17,793 nucleotides of DNA, taken from the NCBI RefSeq assembly GCF_020687165.1, contig NZ_JAJEQC010000021.1; one strand, 5' to 3'. Position numbers and translations under genes: made by a program. The notes below the pieces were generated by a model. It did not search any database. It was not told the DNA's origin and saw nothing but the letters and a program-made list of their open reading frames with translations. Positions 7,563-14,736 of this stretch are shown here, piece by piece (the first letter of the stretch is position 1; each line of letters opens with the position of its first letter). This DNA comes from Hominenteromicrobium mulieris. GTDB lineage: Bacteria > Bacillota > Clostridia > Oscillospirales > Acutalibacteraceae.

Positions 7563-7591
7563 ATGCCCGCAGGAAAGGAGGCGCAGCCGGA

Positions 7592-7810
7592 ATGTATTTC
7601 ACAAAGGGCAAGCAGCGGGCGTTTGAATTGCTCATGCAGCAGAAGCCGGGATTTGACCGCTATCAATCCGGTTGTGCCGGAGATGATGAAGATTGCGGCA
7701 CTTGCCGTTTCTACCGCCCCGGGTGGAAATATGAGTTTTGCGTTTTCAAAGAGTGTCCCTATTGCCCCGGCAAAAGGACGCGGAAAACGCACGCCAGCAT
7801 GGACAAATAG
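7592..7810 (+). CDS. small cysteine-rich ICE protein
   Basis: The 72-residue protein has six cysteines (28, 35, 38, 50, 55, 58) arranged as CGTC, CVFKECPYC and a single Cys, which suggests a zinc-binding fold. The aromatic segment RFYRPGWKYEFC separates the pairs. The function is not known; proteins of this kind stand at the head of the replication/transfer block in Tn1549-like elements. The ATG at 7592 is supported by GGAAAGGAGG ending 10 bases upstream. A gene-free stretch of 128 bases with a small AGCCG/CGGCT hairpin separates it from the replication protein. Confidence 0.7.
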   Translation: MYFTKGKQRAFELLMQQKPGFDRYQSGCAGDDEDCGTCRFYRPGWKYEFCVFKECPYCPGKRTRKTHASMDK

Positions 7811-7938
7811 ACGGGCAAAAGCCCTTGTGCCATGCGGCTTTGCAGACGCGAAAACGGCAAAGGGCATATTGCAATACCAAAACAGCCGAAAACGGCTTTC
7901 TAATTGTCCACGCATACCAAGAGAGGAAGTGAGGAAAT

Positions 7939-8883
7939 ATGGCAGTTTTCAGAGTGGAGCGAAATACGGGATATACCGTTATGAGCAACCACCACTTGCG
8001 AAACAAGGAATTGTCCTTAAAGGCAAAGGGCTTGTTGTCGCAAATGCTTTCGCTGCCCGAAGATTGGGATTATACCCTTGCGGGCTTATCCCATATCAAC
8101 CGGGAGAAGATCGACGCAATCCGCGAAGCGGTAAAGGAACTCGAAAAAGCCGGATATATCGTGCGCAGCCGGGAGCGCGACGAAAAGGGACGCTTGCGGG
8201 GCGCAGATTACGTCATATACGAGCAGCCGCAGCCGCGAGAGCCGGAAGCAGCTACCAGCGGCGGACAGCCGCCTATATTGGATTTACCTACATTGGAAAA
8301 TCCAACATTGGATAATCCAACGTTGGAAAAACCTACGCAGGAAAAACCTACGTTGGAAAATCCAACGCAATTAAATAAAGATATATTAAGTAAAGAACAA
8401 TCAATTACTGATTTATCAAGTACCGATTCCATTCCTTTCCATTCCCTAAACCCCTTGCCCTTTGCGCATGGCGAAGCGGCTACGCCGCCGGAAAGGAAAA
8501 GAACGGAAGCGAAAAGCAATAGCGCAGTAGAGATTTACAGGGAGATTATCAAGGACAATATCGAATACGACCATCTCATTCAAAACTGCAAAATTGACAA
8601 AGACCGTTTGGACGAGATTGTTGACCTTATGCTGGAAACCGTCTGCACAGCCCGAAAGACAATCCGTATTGCCGGGGACGACTACCCCGCCGAATTGGTG
8701 AAATCCAAGTTTTTGAAGCTGAACAGCAGCCATATTGAGTTTGTTTTGGATTGCATGAGGGAGAACACAACCAAAGTGCGCAACATCAAGCAGTATCTAA
8801 AAGCGGTGCTGTTCAACGCGCCGAGTACCATTGACAGCTACTATACCGCCCTTGTCAATCACGACTTATACGGCGGCGAATGA
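7939..8883 (+). CDS. ICE replication-initiator-like protein (helix-turn-helix plus DUF6017)
   Basis: The 314-residue protein has an N-terminal winged-helix part (about 1-95; ELSLKAKGLLSQMLSLPEDW and INREKIDAIREAVKELEKAG are typical of RepA-N/DnaD-like initiators). A polar linker with a fivefold PTLEN-type repeat follows (about 113-143). The C-terminal all-helical DUF6017 domain runs from about residue 192 (AVEIYREIIKDNIEYDHLI) to KQYLKAVLFNAPSTI. Relatives in conjugative elements are annotated as replication initiator or replisome organiser and probably aid autonomous replication of the excised circle. The start has GAGAGGAAGTGAGG upstream. The gene is followed after 36 bases by pcfB in the same direction. 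The repeated DNA in the linker is listed separately as a possible origin. Confidence 0.83.
   Translation: MAVFRVERNTGYTVMSNHHLRNKELSLKAKGLLSQMLSLPEDWDYTLAGLSHINREKIDAIREAVKELEKAGYIVRSRERDEKGRLRGADYVIYEQPQPREPEAATSGGQPPILDLPTLENPTLDNPTLEKPTQEKPTLENPTQLNKDILSKEQSITDLSSTDSIPFHSLNPLPFAHGEAATPPERKRTEAKSNSAVEIYREIIKDNIEYDHLIQNCKIDKDRLDEIVDLMLETVCTARKTIRIAGDDYPAELVKSKFLKLNSSHIEFVLDCMRENTTKVRNIKQYLKAVLFNAPSTIDSYYTALVNHDLYGGE
8276..8365 (+). repeat. six tandem 15-bp units inside the replication gene
   Basis: Six 15-bp units in register encode ILDLP, TLENP, TLDNP, TLEKP, TQEKP and TLENP. Three of them contain a short palindrome: TTGGAAAATCCAA (8293-8305 and 8353-8365) and TTGGATAATCCAA (8308-8320). 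Units 3 and 4 are degenerate at the right half. The array is both a protein linker and a set of spaced dyads, as expected for iterons; the DNA role is inference. Confidence 0.8.
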
Positions 8884-8919
8884 GCATAGCCGCACTTTAC
8901 CGGGAAAGGAGTTGATACC

Positions 8920-9393
8920 TTGCAGGAGGAAGTAACCCAAAAAACGATTGCCCTATACGTCAAAGTGGGAAAAGGCGCGGCGCGGCTTACCGAACAGGCG
9001 TTACAGAAAGCAATCCAAAAGTTTTTGGAGCAGAAAAGCAAACCCGCGCATGGGAAACAGACCATGCGGCAGCTTATGAAGCAGAACGCGGGTGTTTCCA
9101 ACATCGAGATCACCGACAGCAATATTAAAGCCTTTGAGAGTACGGCGAAGAAATACAACATAGATTTTTCGCTAAAAAAGGTTAAGGGCGAGCAGACCCG
9201 TTACCTTGTGTTTTTCAAAGGCCGGGACGCGGACGTTATGACCGCAGCGTTTCAAGAGTTTTCCGCAAAGAAGCTGAACCGGGAGAAAAAGCCCTCTATC
9301 CGCAAAGCCCTTGCCGCTGCAAAGGACAAGGCGAAGCAGCTTAACGCCGCCCGCGACAAGGTAAAGAAAATGGACAGGGGGCGCGAGATATGA
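8920..9393 (+). CDS. PcfB family protein (DUF3801)
   Basis: The 157-residue basic protein matches the PcfB/DUF3801 family of conjugative accessory proteins, named after PcfB of pCF10 and always found just before the VirD4-type coupling protein. Visible features are an N-terminal helix with VGKGAARLTEQALQKAI, the TMRQLMKQNAGVSNIEI segment, FSLKKVKGEQTRYLVFFKG, and a Lys/Arg-rich tail. The start is a TTG at 8920, chosen because AAAGGAG ends 8 bases upstream and no ATG or GTG fits. The stop overlaps the VirD4 start (ATGA, 4 bases), so the two are translationally coupled. It probably helps recruit the relaxosome to the coupling protein. Confidence 0.85.
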   Translation: MQEEVTQKTIALYVKVGKGAARLTEQALQKAIQKFLEQKSKPAHGKQTMRQLMKQNAGVSNIEITDSNIKAFESTAKKYNIDFSLKKVKGEQTRYLVFFKGRDADVMTAAFQEFSAKKLNREKKPSIRKALAAAKDKAKQLNAARDKVKKMDRGREI

Positions 9394-10346
9394 AGCAGAT
9401 CAACTACAAAAAGCTGATACTTCCGAATATCCCCTATGTGTTCTTTGTCTATCTCTTTGATAAAGTCGGACAGGCGGTGCGGCTTGCCCCCGGCGCGGAT
9501 ATTTCTGCAAAGATACTGAATATCACACAAGGATTTTCCGCAGCCTTTGAAAACGCCTTGCCGAGCGTTTACCCGTTGGATTTGCTTGTCGGCATTGTCG
9601 GTGCGGTGATTATCCGCTTGATAGTCTATGTCAAAGGGAAAAACGCGAAGAAATACCGCAAGGGCGCGGAGTACGGCTCTGCCCGATGGGGAAACGCCGA
9701 AGATATAAAGCCCTACATAGACCCGGATTTCCAAAACAACATCATTTTGACGCAGACGGAACGGCTTACCATGAACAGCCGCCCGAAGCAGCCGAAGTAC
9801 GCGAGAAATAAGAACGTCGTCGTGATCGGCGGCAGCGGCAGCGGAAAAACAAGATTTTTTGTCAAACCTAATCTAATGCAGCTTCATTCCTCTTACGTCT
9901 TAACCGACCCGAAAGGTACGGTTTTGATTGAGTGCGGGAAGCTGCTGCAACGGGCGGGCTACCGCATTAAGGTACTGAATACGATTAACTTCAAAAAATC
10001 TATGCACTACAACCCCTTTGTGTATATCCGCAGCGAGAAAGATATTTTGAAGCTGGTAAATACGTTGATAGCGAATACCAAAGGTGAGGGAGAAAAAAGC
10101 GCGGAGGATTTTTGGGTAAAGGCAGAACGGCTTTTGTATTGCGCGTTGGTGGGCTACATCTGGTACGAAGCCCCCGCCGAGGAAATGAACTTTATTACCC
10201 TGTTGGAACTTATCACCGCCAGCGAAGCCCGCGAGGACGACGAGGAATATCAAAGCCCCGTCGATTTGCTGTTTGCCGACTTGGAAGAACGCGACCCCGA
10301 CCATTTCGCGGTGAAGCAGTACCGAAAATATAAATTGGCGGCGGGT
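9390..10346 (+). pseudogene. VirD4/TraG-type coupling protein, 3' truncated by IME insertion
   Basis: This is the first 319 codons of a type IV secretion coupling ATPase. Two membrane segments (about 11-27 and 61-81), GAEYGSARWG (92-101) and Walker A GGSGSGKT (147-154) are present, followed by SSYVLTDPKG and the VNTLIANTKGEG region. The sequence follows the family up to KYKLAAG, where relatives continue with KTAKSILISCGARL. Here it switches to unrelated sequence at about 10347. Walker B and the C-terminal half, about 250-300 residues, are absent. The frame then stays open by chance through the junction and into the recombinase at 10434 without a stop. The ICE should therefore lack a working coupling protein unless the insert excises. 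Confidence 0.9.
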
Positions 10347-10406
10347 GTTGTATGCTCTAAAAGACTTCTTAATCAAGCGGTTGGGAAGTCTCTTAGAACA
10401 CACAAC
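10347..10406. repeat. long imperfect inverted repeat at the left end of the IME
   Basis: Two 21-base arms, 10347-10367 and 10386-10406, match as inverted repeats at 18 of 21 positions around an 18-base loop. The left arm starts exactly where VirD4 similarity stops. It may be the binding region of the serine recombinase at attL, or an RNA hairpin limiting read-through from the ICE operon into the recombinase gene. The terminator form is incomplete because no T-run follows. Confidence 0.75.
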
Positions 10407-10433
10407 CTAAAACCGAAGAAAGGAGCGCAAGTT

Positions 10434-12311
10434 ATGAGAAAAAATGAGAAAATCACAGCTCTGTACGAACGACTGAGCCGTGATGACTTTGGCAAAGATG
10501 ATGACCAACAGCGTGAGAGCAATTCCATATCCAATCAAAAGGCAATGTTGGAGGAGTTCGCCGCACGGCAGGGCTTTACAAACATTGTCCATTTCACGGA
10601 CGATGGCATTAGTGGTACTTGCTTTGACCGTCCCGGATTTTTAGCAATGATGAAAGAAGTGGAAGCCGGGAATGTGGAGTATTTGTGCATCAAGGACATG
10701 AGCCGCATGGGTCGTGACTATCTGAAAGTCGGTCAGATTATGGAAATCCTGCGTCAGCGTGGCGTTCGCCTTATCGCCATCAATGACGGCGTGGACAGTG
10801 CCAGAGGGGACGATGATTTTACCCCTTTCCGCAACATTATGAACGAATACTACGCCAGAGACACCAGCCGTAAAATCCGTTCCACTTTCCAGTCCAAAGG
10901 CAAGTCCGGCAAGCACCTCACAGGCACGGTCATTTACGGCTATCTTTGGAACGAAGCCAGAGACCAATGGTTGGTTGACCCCGAAGCCGCCGAGGTGGTC
11001 AAGCGCATCTTTGCCATGACGATTGACGGCTACGGTCCGTATCAGATCGCCAGCAAGCTGAAAGAAGAAAAAGTCCTCATTCCGTCCGCTTACCTTGCCC
11101 GGCACGGCGAGGGCGTGAACAAAAATAAGACCTTCAAAGATGTGTACGGCTGGGGTTCTTCCACCATCTGCAACATTCTTGAAAAGCGTGAATATCTGGG
11201 ACACACCATCAACTTCAAGACCCGAAAGCACTTCAAGGACAAGAAAAGCCATTATGTCCCGGAGGACGAATGGACAATTTTCGAGAATACCCATGAAGCT
11301 ATCATTGACCAGCAGACCTTTGACCTTGTGCAGAAAATCCGTGGGAATGTCAGACGCTACCCGGACGGCTGGGGCGAAGCAGCTCCCCTCACAGGCTTGC
11401 TTTATTGTGCCGATTGCGGCGGCAAGATGTATGTCCACCGTACCAACAACGGCAAGCGTATTTCTCAATATACCTGTTCCCAATACAGCAAAGTCCCAGT
11501 TGGAAAGCTCTGCACGACACAGCACCGTATCAATGAAGATGTGGTACTGTCCCTTGTTTCCGAAATGCTCAAAGCTATTGCCGAGTATGCGAAGCATGAC
11601 CGAGCCGAGTTTGTCCGTGTGGTGCAGGAAGCGCAGTCCAGCCAGCAGACGGCAGAGGTCAAGAAACAGCGGACACGCCTTGCCACCGCAAAGCAGAGAG
11701 TTTCCGAGCTGGAAGTCCTGCTCTGCAAAATCTATGAGGACAACATTTTAGGAAAGCTGTCCGACAGCAGATACGCCACTCTGGACGCTCAATACGAAAA
11801 GGAACAGTCCGAGCTTACCGTTGAAATCTCCGATCTGGAAAAGGCTATCAAGAGCTACGAGAAGCACGAAAAGGACGCTGACCGTTTTATCGCTCTGATT
11901 GACAAGTATGAGAACTTCGACAAGCTGACGATTGCCATGCTCAATGAGTTTATTGAGAAAATCCTTGTGCATGAGCGTGACCGCAAGGGCAGTATTCAGA
12001 CCACACAGGAGGTCGAGATTTACTTCAATTTCGTGGGTCGTTTCGTTCCCCCTGCGTTTGGCGAAGTGGAGCTTACCCCGGAGGAATTAGAGGAAATCCG
12101 CAAGCGTGAGGAACGCAAGGACAGGCTCCACCAGAACTACTTGAAGCGGAAAGCCAATGGTAAACAGAAAGAGTATGAGGAGCGCACGAAAGCCAAGAAA
12201 AAAGCGGAGATTGAAGCCAGAAAACAGACAATCCGCACCGAGGATATTGCCAGAGGGGTATTTATCCCGGTGAGCAGTTTGCCGCAGCTGGGACCGAGAA
12301 AGGGAGCGTGA
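10434..12311 (+). CDS. large serine recombinase (TnpX-like)
   Basis: The 625-residue site-specific recombinase would excise and insert the IME through a Ser-DNA intermediate. The N-terminal resolvase domain (1-150) has ALYERLSRDD with catalytic Ser15, DDGISGTCFDRPGF, CIKDMSRMGRDYLKVG and NEYYARDTSRKIR. The recombinase domain (about 155-300) has GYLWNE, GYGPYQIASKL and YGWGSSTICNIL. A zinc ribbon follows, LLYCADCGGKMY (Cys325, Cys328) with Cys348 and Cys360, then a coiled coil from about 405 and a charged tail. The frame is open back to 9390 through truncated virD4, but the ATG at 10434 has AGGAG at 10421-10425 and matches the family N-terminus. It appears intact. tnpV follows after 4 bases. 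Confidence 0.95.
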   Translation: MRKNEKITALYERLSRDDFGKDDDQQRESNSISNQKAMLEEFAARQGFTNIVHFTDDGISGTCFDRPGFLAMMKEVEAGNVEYLCIKDMSRMGRDYLKVGQIMEILRQRGVRLIAINDGVDSARGDDDFTPFRNIMNEYYARDTSRKIRSTFQSKGKSGKHLTGTVIYGYLWNEARDQWLVDPEAAEVVKRIFAMTIDGYGPYQIASKLKEEKVLIPSAYLARHGEGVNKNKTFKDVYGWGSSTICNILEKREYLGHTINFKTRKHFKDKKSHYVPEDEWTIFENTHEAIIDQQTFDLVQKIRGNVRRYPDGWGEAAPLTGLLYCADCGGKMYVHRTNNGKRISQYTCSQYSKVPVGKLCTTQHRINEDVVLSLVSEMLKAIAEYAKHDRAEFVRVVQEAQSSQQTAEVKKQRTRLATAKQRVSELEVLLCKIYEDNILGKLSDSRYATLDAQYEKEQSELTVEISDLEKAIKSYEKHEKDADRFIALIDKYENFDKLTIAMLNEFIEKILVHERDRKGSIQTTQEVEIYFNFVGRFVPPAFGEVELTPEELEEIRKREERKDRLHQNYLKRKANGKQKEYEERTKAKKKAEIEARKQTIRTEDIARGVFIPVSSLPQLGPRKGA

Positions 12312-12315
12312 TTTT

Positions 12316-12693
12316 ATGAAAGAGTTGAAACCGAGAATCCATGAGAACGGTATGGACTATGTGTTGGTGGGCGACTACTATGTGCCGGACTTGAAGCTGC
12401 CGGAGGAACGCCGACCTATTGGGCATTGGGGACGCTTGCACCAGTCCTATCTGAAATTGCACCGTCCCATGCTTTACAACGAGCTAATTTTGTCCGGCAG
12501 GCTCCACACCGTCGTTGCCGATCTGAACGAGCAGGCGGCAGACAGGCTGGACTTGATTATCCGGCAGATGATGAAAGCCGAGGGCGTGACCGAAGCCATG
12601 AAAGCGGAAAATCAGATGTTATGGGTGCAGTCAATGAACTCCATCCGCTGCCGGGCAGAGGAAATCATCAAGACGGAACTAATCTACTGTTGA
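12316..12693 (+). CDS. tnpV: TnpV family transposon-encoded protein
   Basis: The 125-residue protein resembles TnpV of Tn4451-type elements, recognised from KPRIHENGMDYVLVGDYYVP and GHWGRLHQSYLKLHRPMLYN, with the helical C-terminal half ending in RCRAEEIIKTELIYC. Its biochemical role is unknown; it is regularly found next to the large serine recombinase and is an accessory rather than the recombinase itself. The ribosome site GGGAG lies inside the end of the recombinase gene and only 4 bases separate the two genes, so they are surely co-translated from one message. Confidence 0.88.
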   Translation: MKELKPRIHENGMDYVLVGDYYVPDLKLPEERRPIGHWGRLHQSYLKLHRPMLYNELILSGRLHTVVADLNEQAADRLDLIIRQMMKAEGVTEAMKAENQMLWVQSMNSIRCRAEEIIKTELIYC

Positions 12694-12706
12694 GAGAGGT
12701 AAAGCT

Positions 12707-12991
12707 ATGATTTTGGAAGCCATGTATAATGGGGAGTTTTATCCCTGCGAGACAGTTGTACCTACATCACCGGAATACCGAAAGGCAGTCATAGCCTGTG
12801 AAAAGCTCATGGAGCAGTTGTCCCAGCGGCTCAGCAAAGAGGACTATGAGCTGGTGCAGGAACTCCGGGCGCAGACAGCAATCGCCCAATGTGAAGAAAG
12901 TGAAAGTCACTTCAAGTATGGCTTTTCCGCTGGGCTGATGTTCAGCAGGAAGCCCATGAACAAGTGCAGCAGAAGAAAGAAAAATAGATGA
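12707..12991 (+). CDS. DUF6809 family protein
   Basis: The 94-residue protein of unknown function resembles the DUF6809 family: MILEAMYNGEFYPCE at the start, a helical middle (KLMEQLSQRLSKEDYELVQE) and ESHFKYGFSAGLML-like glycine segment (FKYGFSAGLMFSR) near the end. It follows tnpV by 13 bases with GAGAGG upstream of the ATG. Proteins of this family are common between the recombinase and cargo of clostridial IMEs; whether they regulate excision is not known. The basic tail (SRRKKNR) could bind nucleic acid. Confidence 0.75.
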   Translation: MILEAMYNGEFYPCETVVPTSPEYRKAVIACEKLMEQLSQRLSKEDYELVQELRAQTAIAQCEESESHFKYGFSAGLMFSRKPMNKCSRRKKNR

Positions 12992-12997
12992 AGAAAG

Positions 12998-13031
12998 CCG
13001 CCTGAGCAGAAAGAAACTGTTCGGGCGGTTT
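12998..13031 (+). terminator. probable terminator after the recombinase operon
   Basis: CCGCCTGAGCAG (12998-13009) pairs with CTGTTCGGGCGG (13017-13028) with two wobbles and a 7-base loop, followed by only three T. It lies just after the DUF6809 stop and probably separates the recombinase operon from the cargo gene. Confidence 0.55.
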
Positions 13032-13052
13032 CAGCATTCGCCAGTAGATTTA

Positions 13053-13083
13053 TTCACACTCTTGTGATAAAATTTACTACAAT
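13053..13083 (+). promoter_or_regulatory. possible promoter of the cargo gene
   Basis: TTCACA (13053-13058) and TACAAT (13078-13083) are separated by 19 bases in an AT-rich stretch following the terminator. The spacing is longer than ideal, so this is tentative. The start would be near 13090, about 33 bases before the ATG. Confidence 0.33.
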
Positions 13084-13122
13084 AAAGAGCGTGATAGCAC
13101 TAATTTTATGGGGGGATGCTTA

Positions 13123-14655
13123 ATGAATAGAATTTTGAAAAAATTTTTACAGCGGGGTGTCGATTTAAGTCCTGTGGGAGTTGAACTCCGTGAGGATAAT
13201 ACAAATTATTTTTGTACCCCAAAAGGGGCATCGGTTTTTGGATGGGCAGGGATAGATGGTATCCACTTCTGTTTCATTCGTGGATTTGGAGAGATGGTTT
13301 TCTCTGTCAGCCCCATGAATACTTCTCCTGATTATGTTCATCCAGTAGCTGAAAATTTTACCGACTTTCTGCGGCTTATACTGGCTTGTGGTGATGTGGC
13401 GGCAGTGGAACAAGCGTGGATGTGGAACGAAGCACAGTTTGAAGCCTTTCTCAATGAAAACCCTACAACCCAGGAACAACAGCAAACTTTATCGGAAATT
13501 TCAGAGAAGATGAATTTGTTGCCTATGGAACAACCGTGGACATATATCAAAAACCTGCAATCTTCCTTTGATTACAGTCAGATTAAATACACAGAAGATT
13601 ATTACGATAATGATATGACTTCAGAGGCAGAATTGGTTGCCCCTGAATGGAAGGTCTACTTTGATGGAGATTTCTGGGGACATCGAGGTAAAGACCGTGC
13701 CGGAAAAGAGATCAAGCTGGATAAACAATTCGATTGGGCTGGATATCATTGGGTAATTCCGGCAGCTTATTCATGTAGCAAAGGACTTGTCGTTGATTTT
13801 TGTATGCGAGTTGATTCAGAAAGCATCCGTGACTTCATGAAAAAATGGAATCTGGACTGGGAAAATGACTCATGTGAAAATTTTACCCGTGAGCAACAGA
13901 TGCAGATGGAATGGGAAAACCCACTTTGTTTTAACTTCAAACCTTGCTTGAAGTTAAACGAGAAAATATTACAGACAACCCATGGCTGCGCTGTGAGCTT
14001 TAATCCTTGTCTGCCAGATGGCGTTATCAATGAGTTGGAAGCAAAATGGGCAATCGACCATTATGGGCTGGATAGTACTTATGGCTGGGTCATATGCAGA
14101 GACGTATTTCCTTGGGGAACCAAGCATCACCCTGAAATCAATAAACTTTTTCTTACAATGGAGCAGCAACCAGGACAAGTTCCAGGCTCACATTTCAAAG
14201 TTCACGCACCCGGAGATTCATTTATGTTTTCCCATCCTGTTAGCGGAATAACCCATACACTGACCGTGCAGGAAATAGAACAGCAGACAGTTCCTCAAAA
14301 TAGTTTTGGTTCTGATCGCTGGATTTATCCGACACATTATATTGCCATGAGTTATACACTTACCCCTGAACCGATGGAGAACATTTCGGTTTTTGACTGT
14401 GATGAAGGCGATAGACCGATAGAAGTTACACCAGACGATCATTCGTTCCGTCCAGTTGGCAGTAGTTCCTGTTTTGTTGTTGGTGTTATTGGTGGTGCAG
14501 ATGGTCCGACAGCAGTTATATATGGAACAAATTCACAAGAAAAACTTCATGCTGCTTGTTCTGCTCTGCACTTTGAACCGGTTGGTGATGATGTCGAGTG
14601 GCGTATCGTGTTCAATGTTACGCAGTTTGACAAAGAAACATTCCCAATTATCTAA
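13123..14655 (+). CDS. cargo protein with SUKH-like N-terminus and IGGADGPT motif
   Basis: The 510-residue protein is not firmly recognised. The first 110 residues (SVFGWAGIDGIHFCFIRGFG, then VHPVAENFTDFLRLILACGD and AAVEQAWMW) resemble SMI1/KNR4-SUKH domains, which often serve as immunity proteins against secreted or contact-dependent toxins. The middle is rich in Trp, Asp and Glu (VYFDGDFWGHRGKDRAGKEI). Near the C-terminus, at about 456-463, is IGGADGPT, a motif known from the beta subunit of sodium-translocating decarboxylases, but without the membrane helices of that family. No signal peptide or membrane segment is seen. The start at 13123 is chosen over 13108 because GGGGGG (13110-13115) precedes it. 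The gene is AT-richer than the neighbouring element genes, which suggests separate acquisition. Confidence 0.72.
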   Translation: MNRILKKFLQRGVDLSPVGVELREDNTNYFCTPKGASVFGWAGIDGIHFCFIRGFGEMVFSVSPMNTSPDYVHPVAENFTDFLRLILACGDVAAVEQAWMWNEAQFEAFLNENPTTQEQQQTLSEISEKMNLLPMEQPWTYIKNLQSSFDYSQIKYTEDYYDNDMTSEAELVAPEWKVYFDGDFWGHRGKDRAGKEIKLDKQFDWAGYHWVIPAAYSCSKGLVVDFCMRVDSESIRDFMKKWNLDWENDSCENFTREQQMQMEWENPLCFNFKPCLKLNEKILQTTHGCAVSFNPCLPDGVINELEAKWAIDHYGLDSTYGWVICRDVFPWGTKHHPEINKLFLTMEQQPGQVPGSHFKVHAPGDSFMFSHPVSGITHTLTVQEIEQQTVPQNSFGSDRWIYPTHYIAMSYTLTPEPMENISVFDCDEGDRPIEVTPDDHSFRPVGSSSCFVVGVIGGADGPTAVIYGTNSQEKLHAACSALHFEPVGDDVEWRIVFNVTQFDKETFPII

Positions 14656-14660
14656 AAATA

Positions 14661-14711
14661 CCCTTAGAACTCTAAGGGCGCACTTCTATACTCTCTGTCG
14701 AGAGTAGTGCG
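14661..14711 (-). other. candidate origin of transfer (MobQ/IncQ-type nick region)
   Basis: On the minus strand a 7-bp hairpin (TACTCTC, loop GACA, GAGAGTA; 14689-14706) is followed by TAGAAGTGCGCCCTTAGA. The part AAGTGCGCCCTTA (14673-14685) matches the nick consensus TAAGTGCG/CCCT known for RSF1010-, pSC101- and pIP501-type origins, so the predicted cut is between 14678 and 14679 on the minus strand. A further 8-bp inverted repeat (14661-14678) covers the 3' side. A MobA/MobL relaxase of the matching family is encoded about 1 kb downstream. Confidence 0.72.
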
Positions 14712-14736
14712 TCCTGCGGAGCTTCATTCTCTGTCA

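Larger units (their letters stand above)
6373..10346 (+). mobile_element. left part of a Tn1549-like ICE (truncated by the nested IME)
   Basis: The gene order of small Cys-rich protein, DUF6017-type replication protein, PcfB/DUF3801 and VirD4 is the conserved block of Tn1549/CTn-type integrative conjugative elements of Clostridia. To its left lies a decayed serine recombinase pointing outward, as element integrases often do. The left edge is placed only approximately between the PAP2 stop (6230) and the remnant; no attachment site could be recognised. The right part (rest of VirD4, VirB-like genes, relaxase) is not in the window. Confidence 0.68.

Noticed and set aside
7563..8315. Plus-strand 250-codon open frame overlapping the Cys-rich and replication genes
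   Set aside because: It lies out of frame with both well-supported genes, is rich in Arg, Ala and Gly, and has no recognisable motif.
8276..8365. CRISPR-like array
   Set aside because: The 15-bp units are directly adjacent without spacers, lie in frame within a coding sequence, and no cas genes are present.
9390..12311. A genuine VirD4-recombinase fusion enzyme
   Set aside because: The join lacks the VirD4 C-terminal half, the recombinase has its own ribosome site and canonical N-terminus, and the link codons derive from an inverted repeat, so two genes are the better reading.
14489..14512. Annotation as a sodium-translocating decarboxylase beta subunit because of IGGADGPT
   Set aside because: The protein lacks the many membrane helices and other conserved regions of that subunit; only the short motif is shared.
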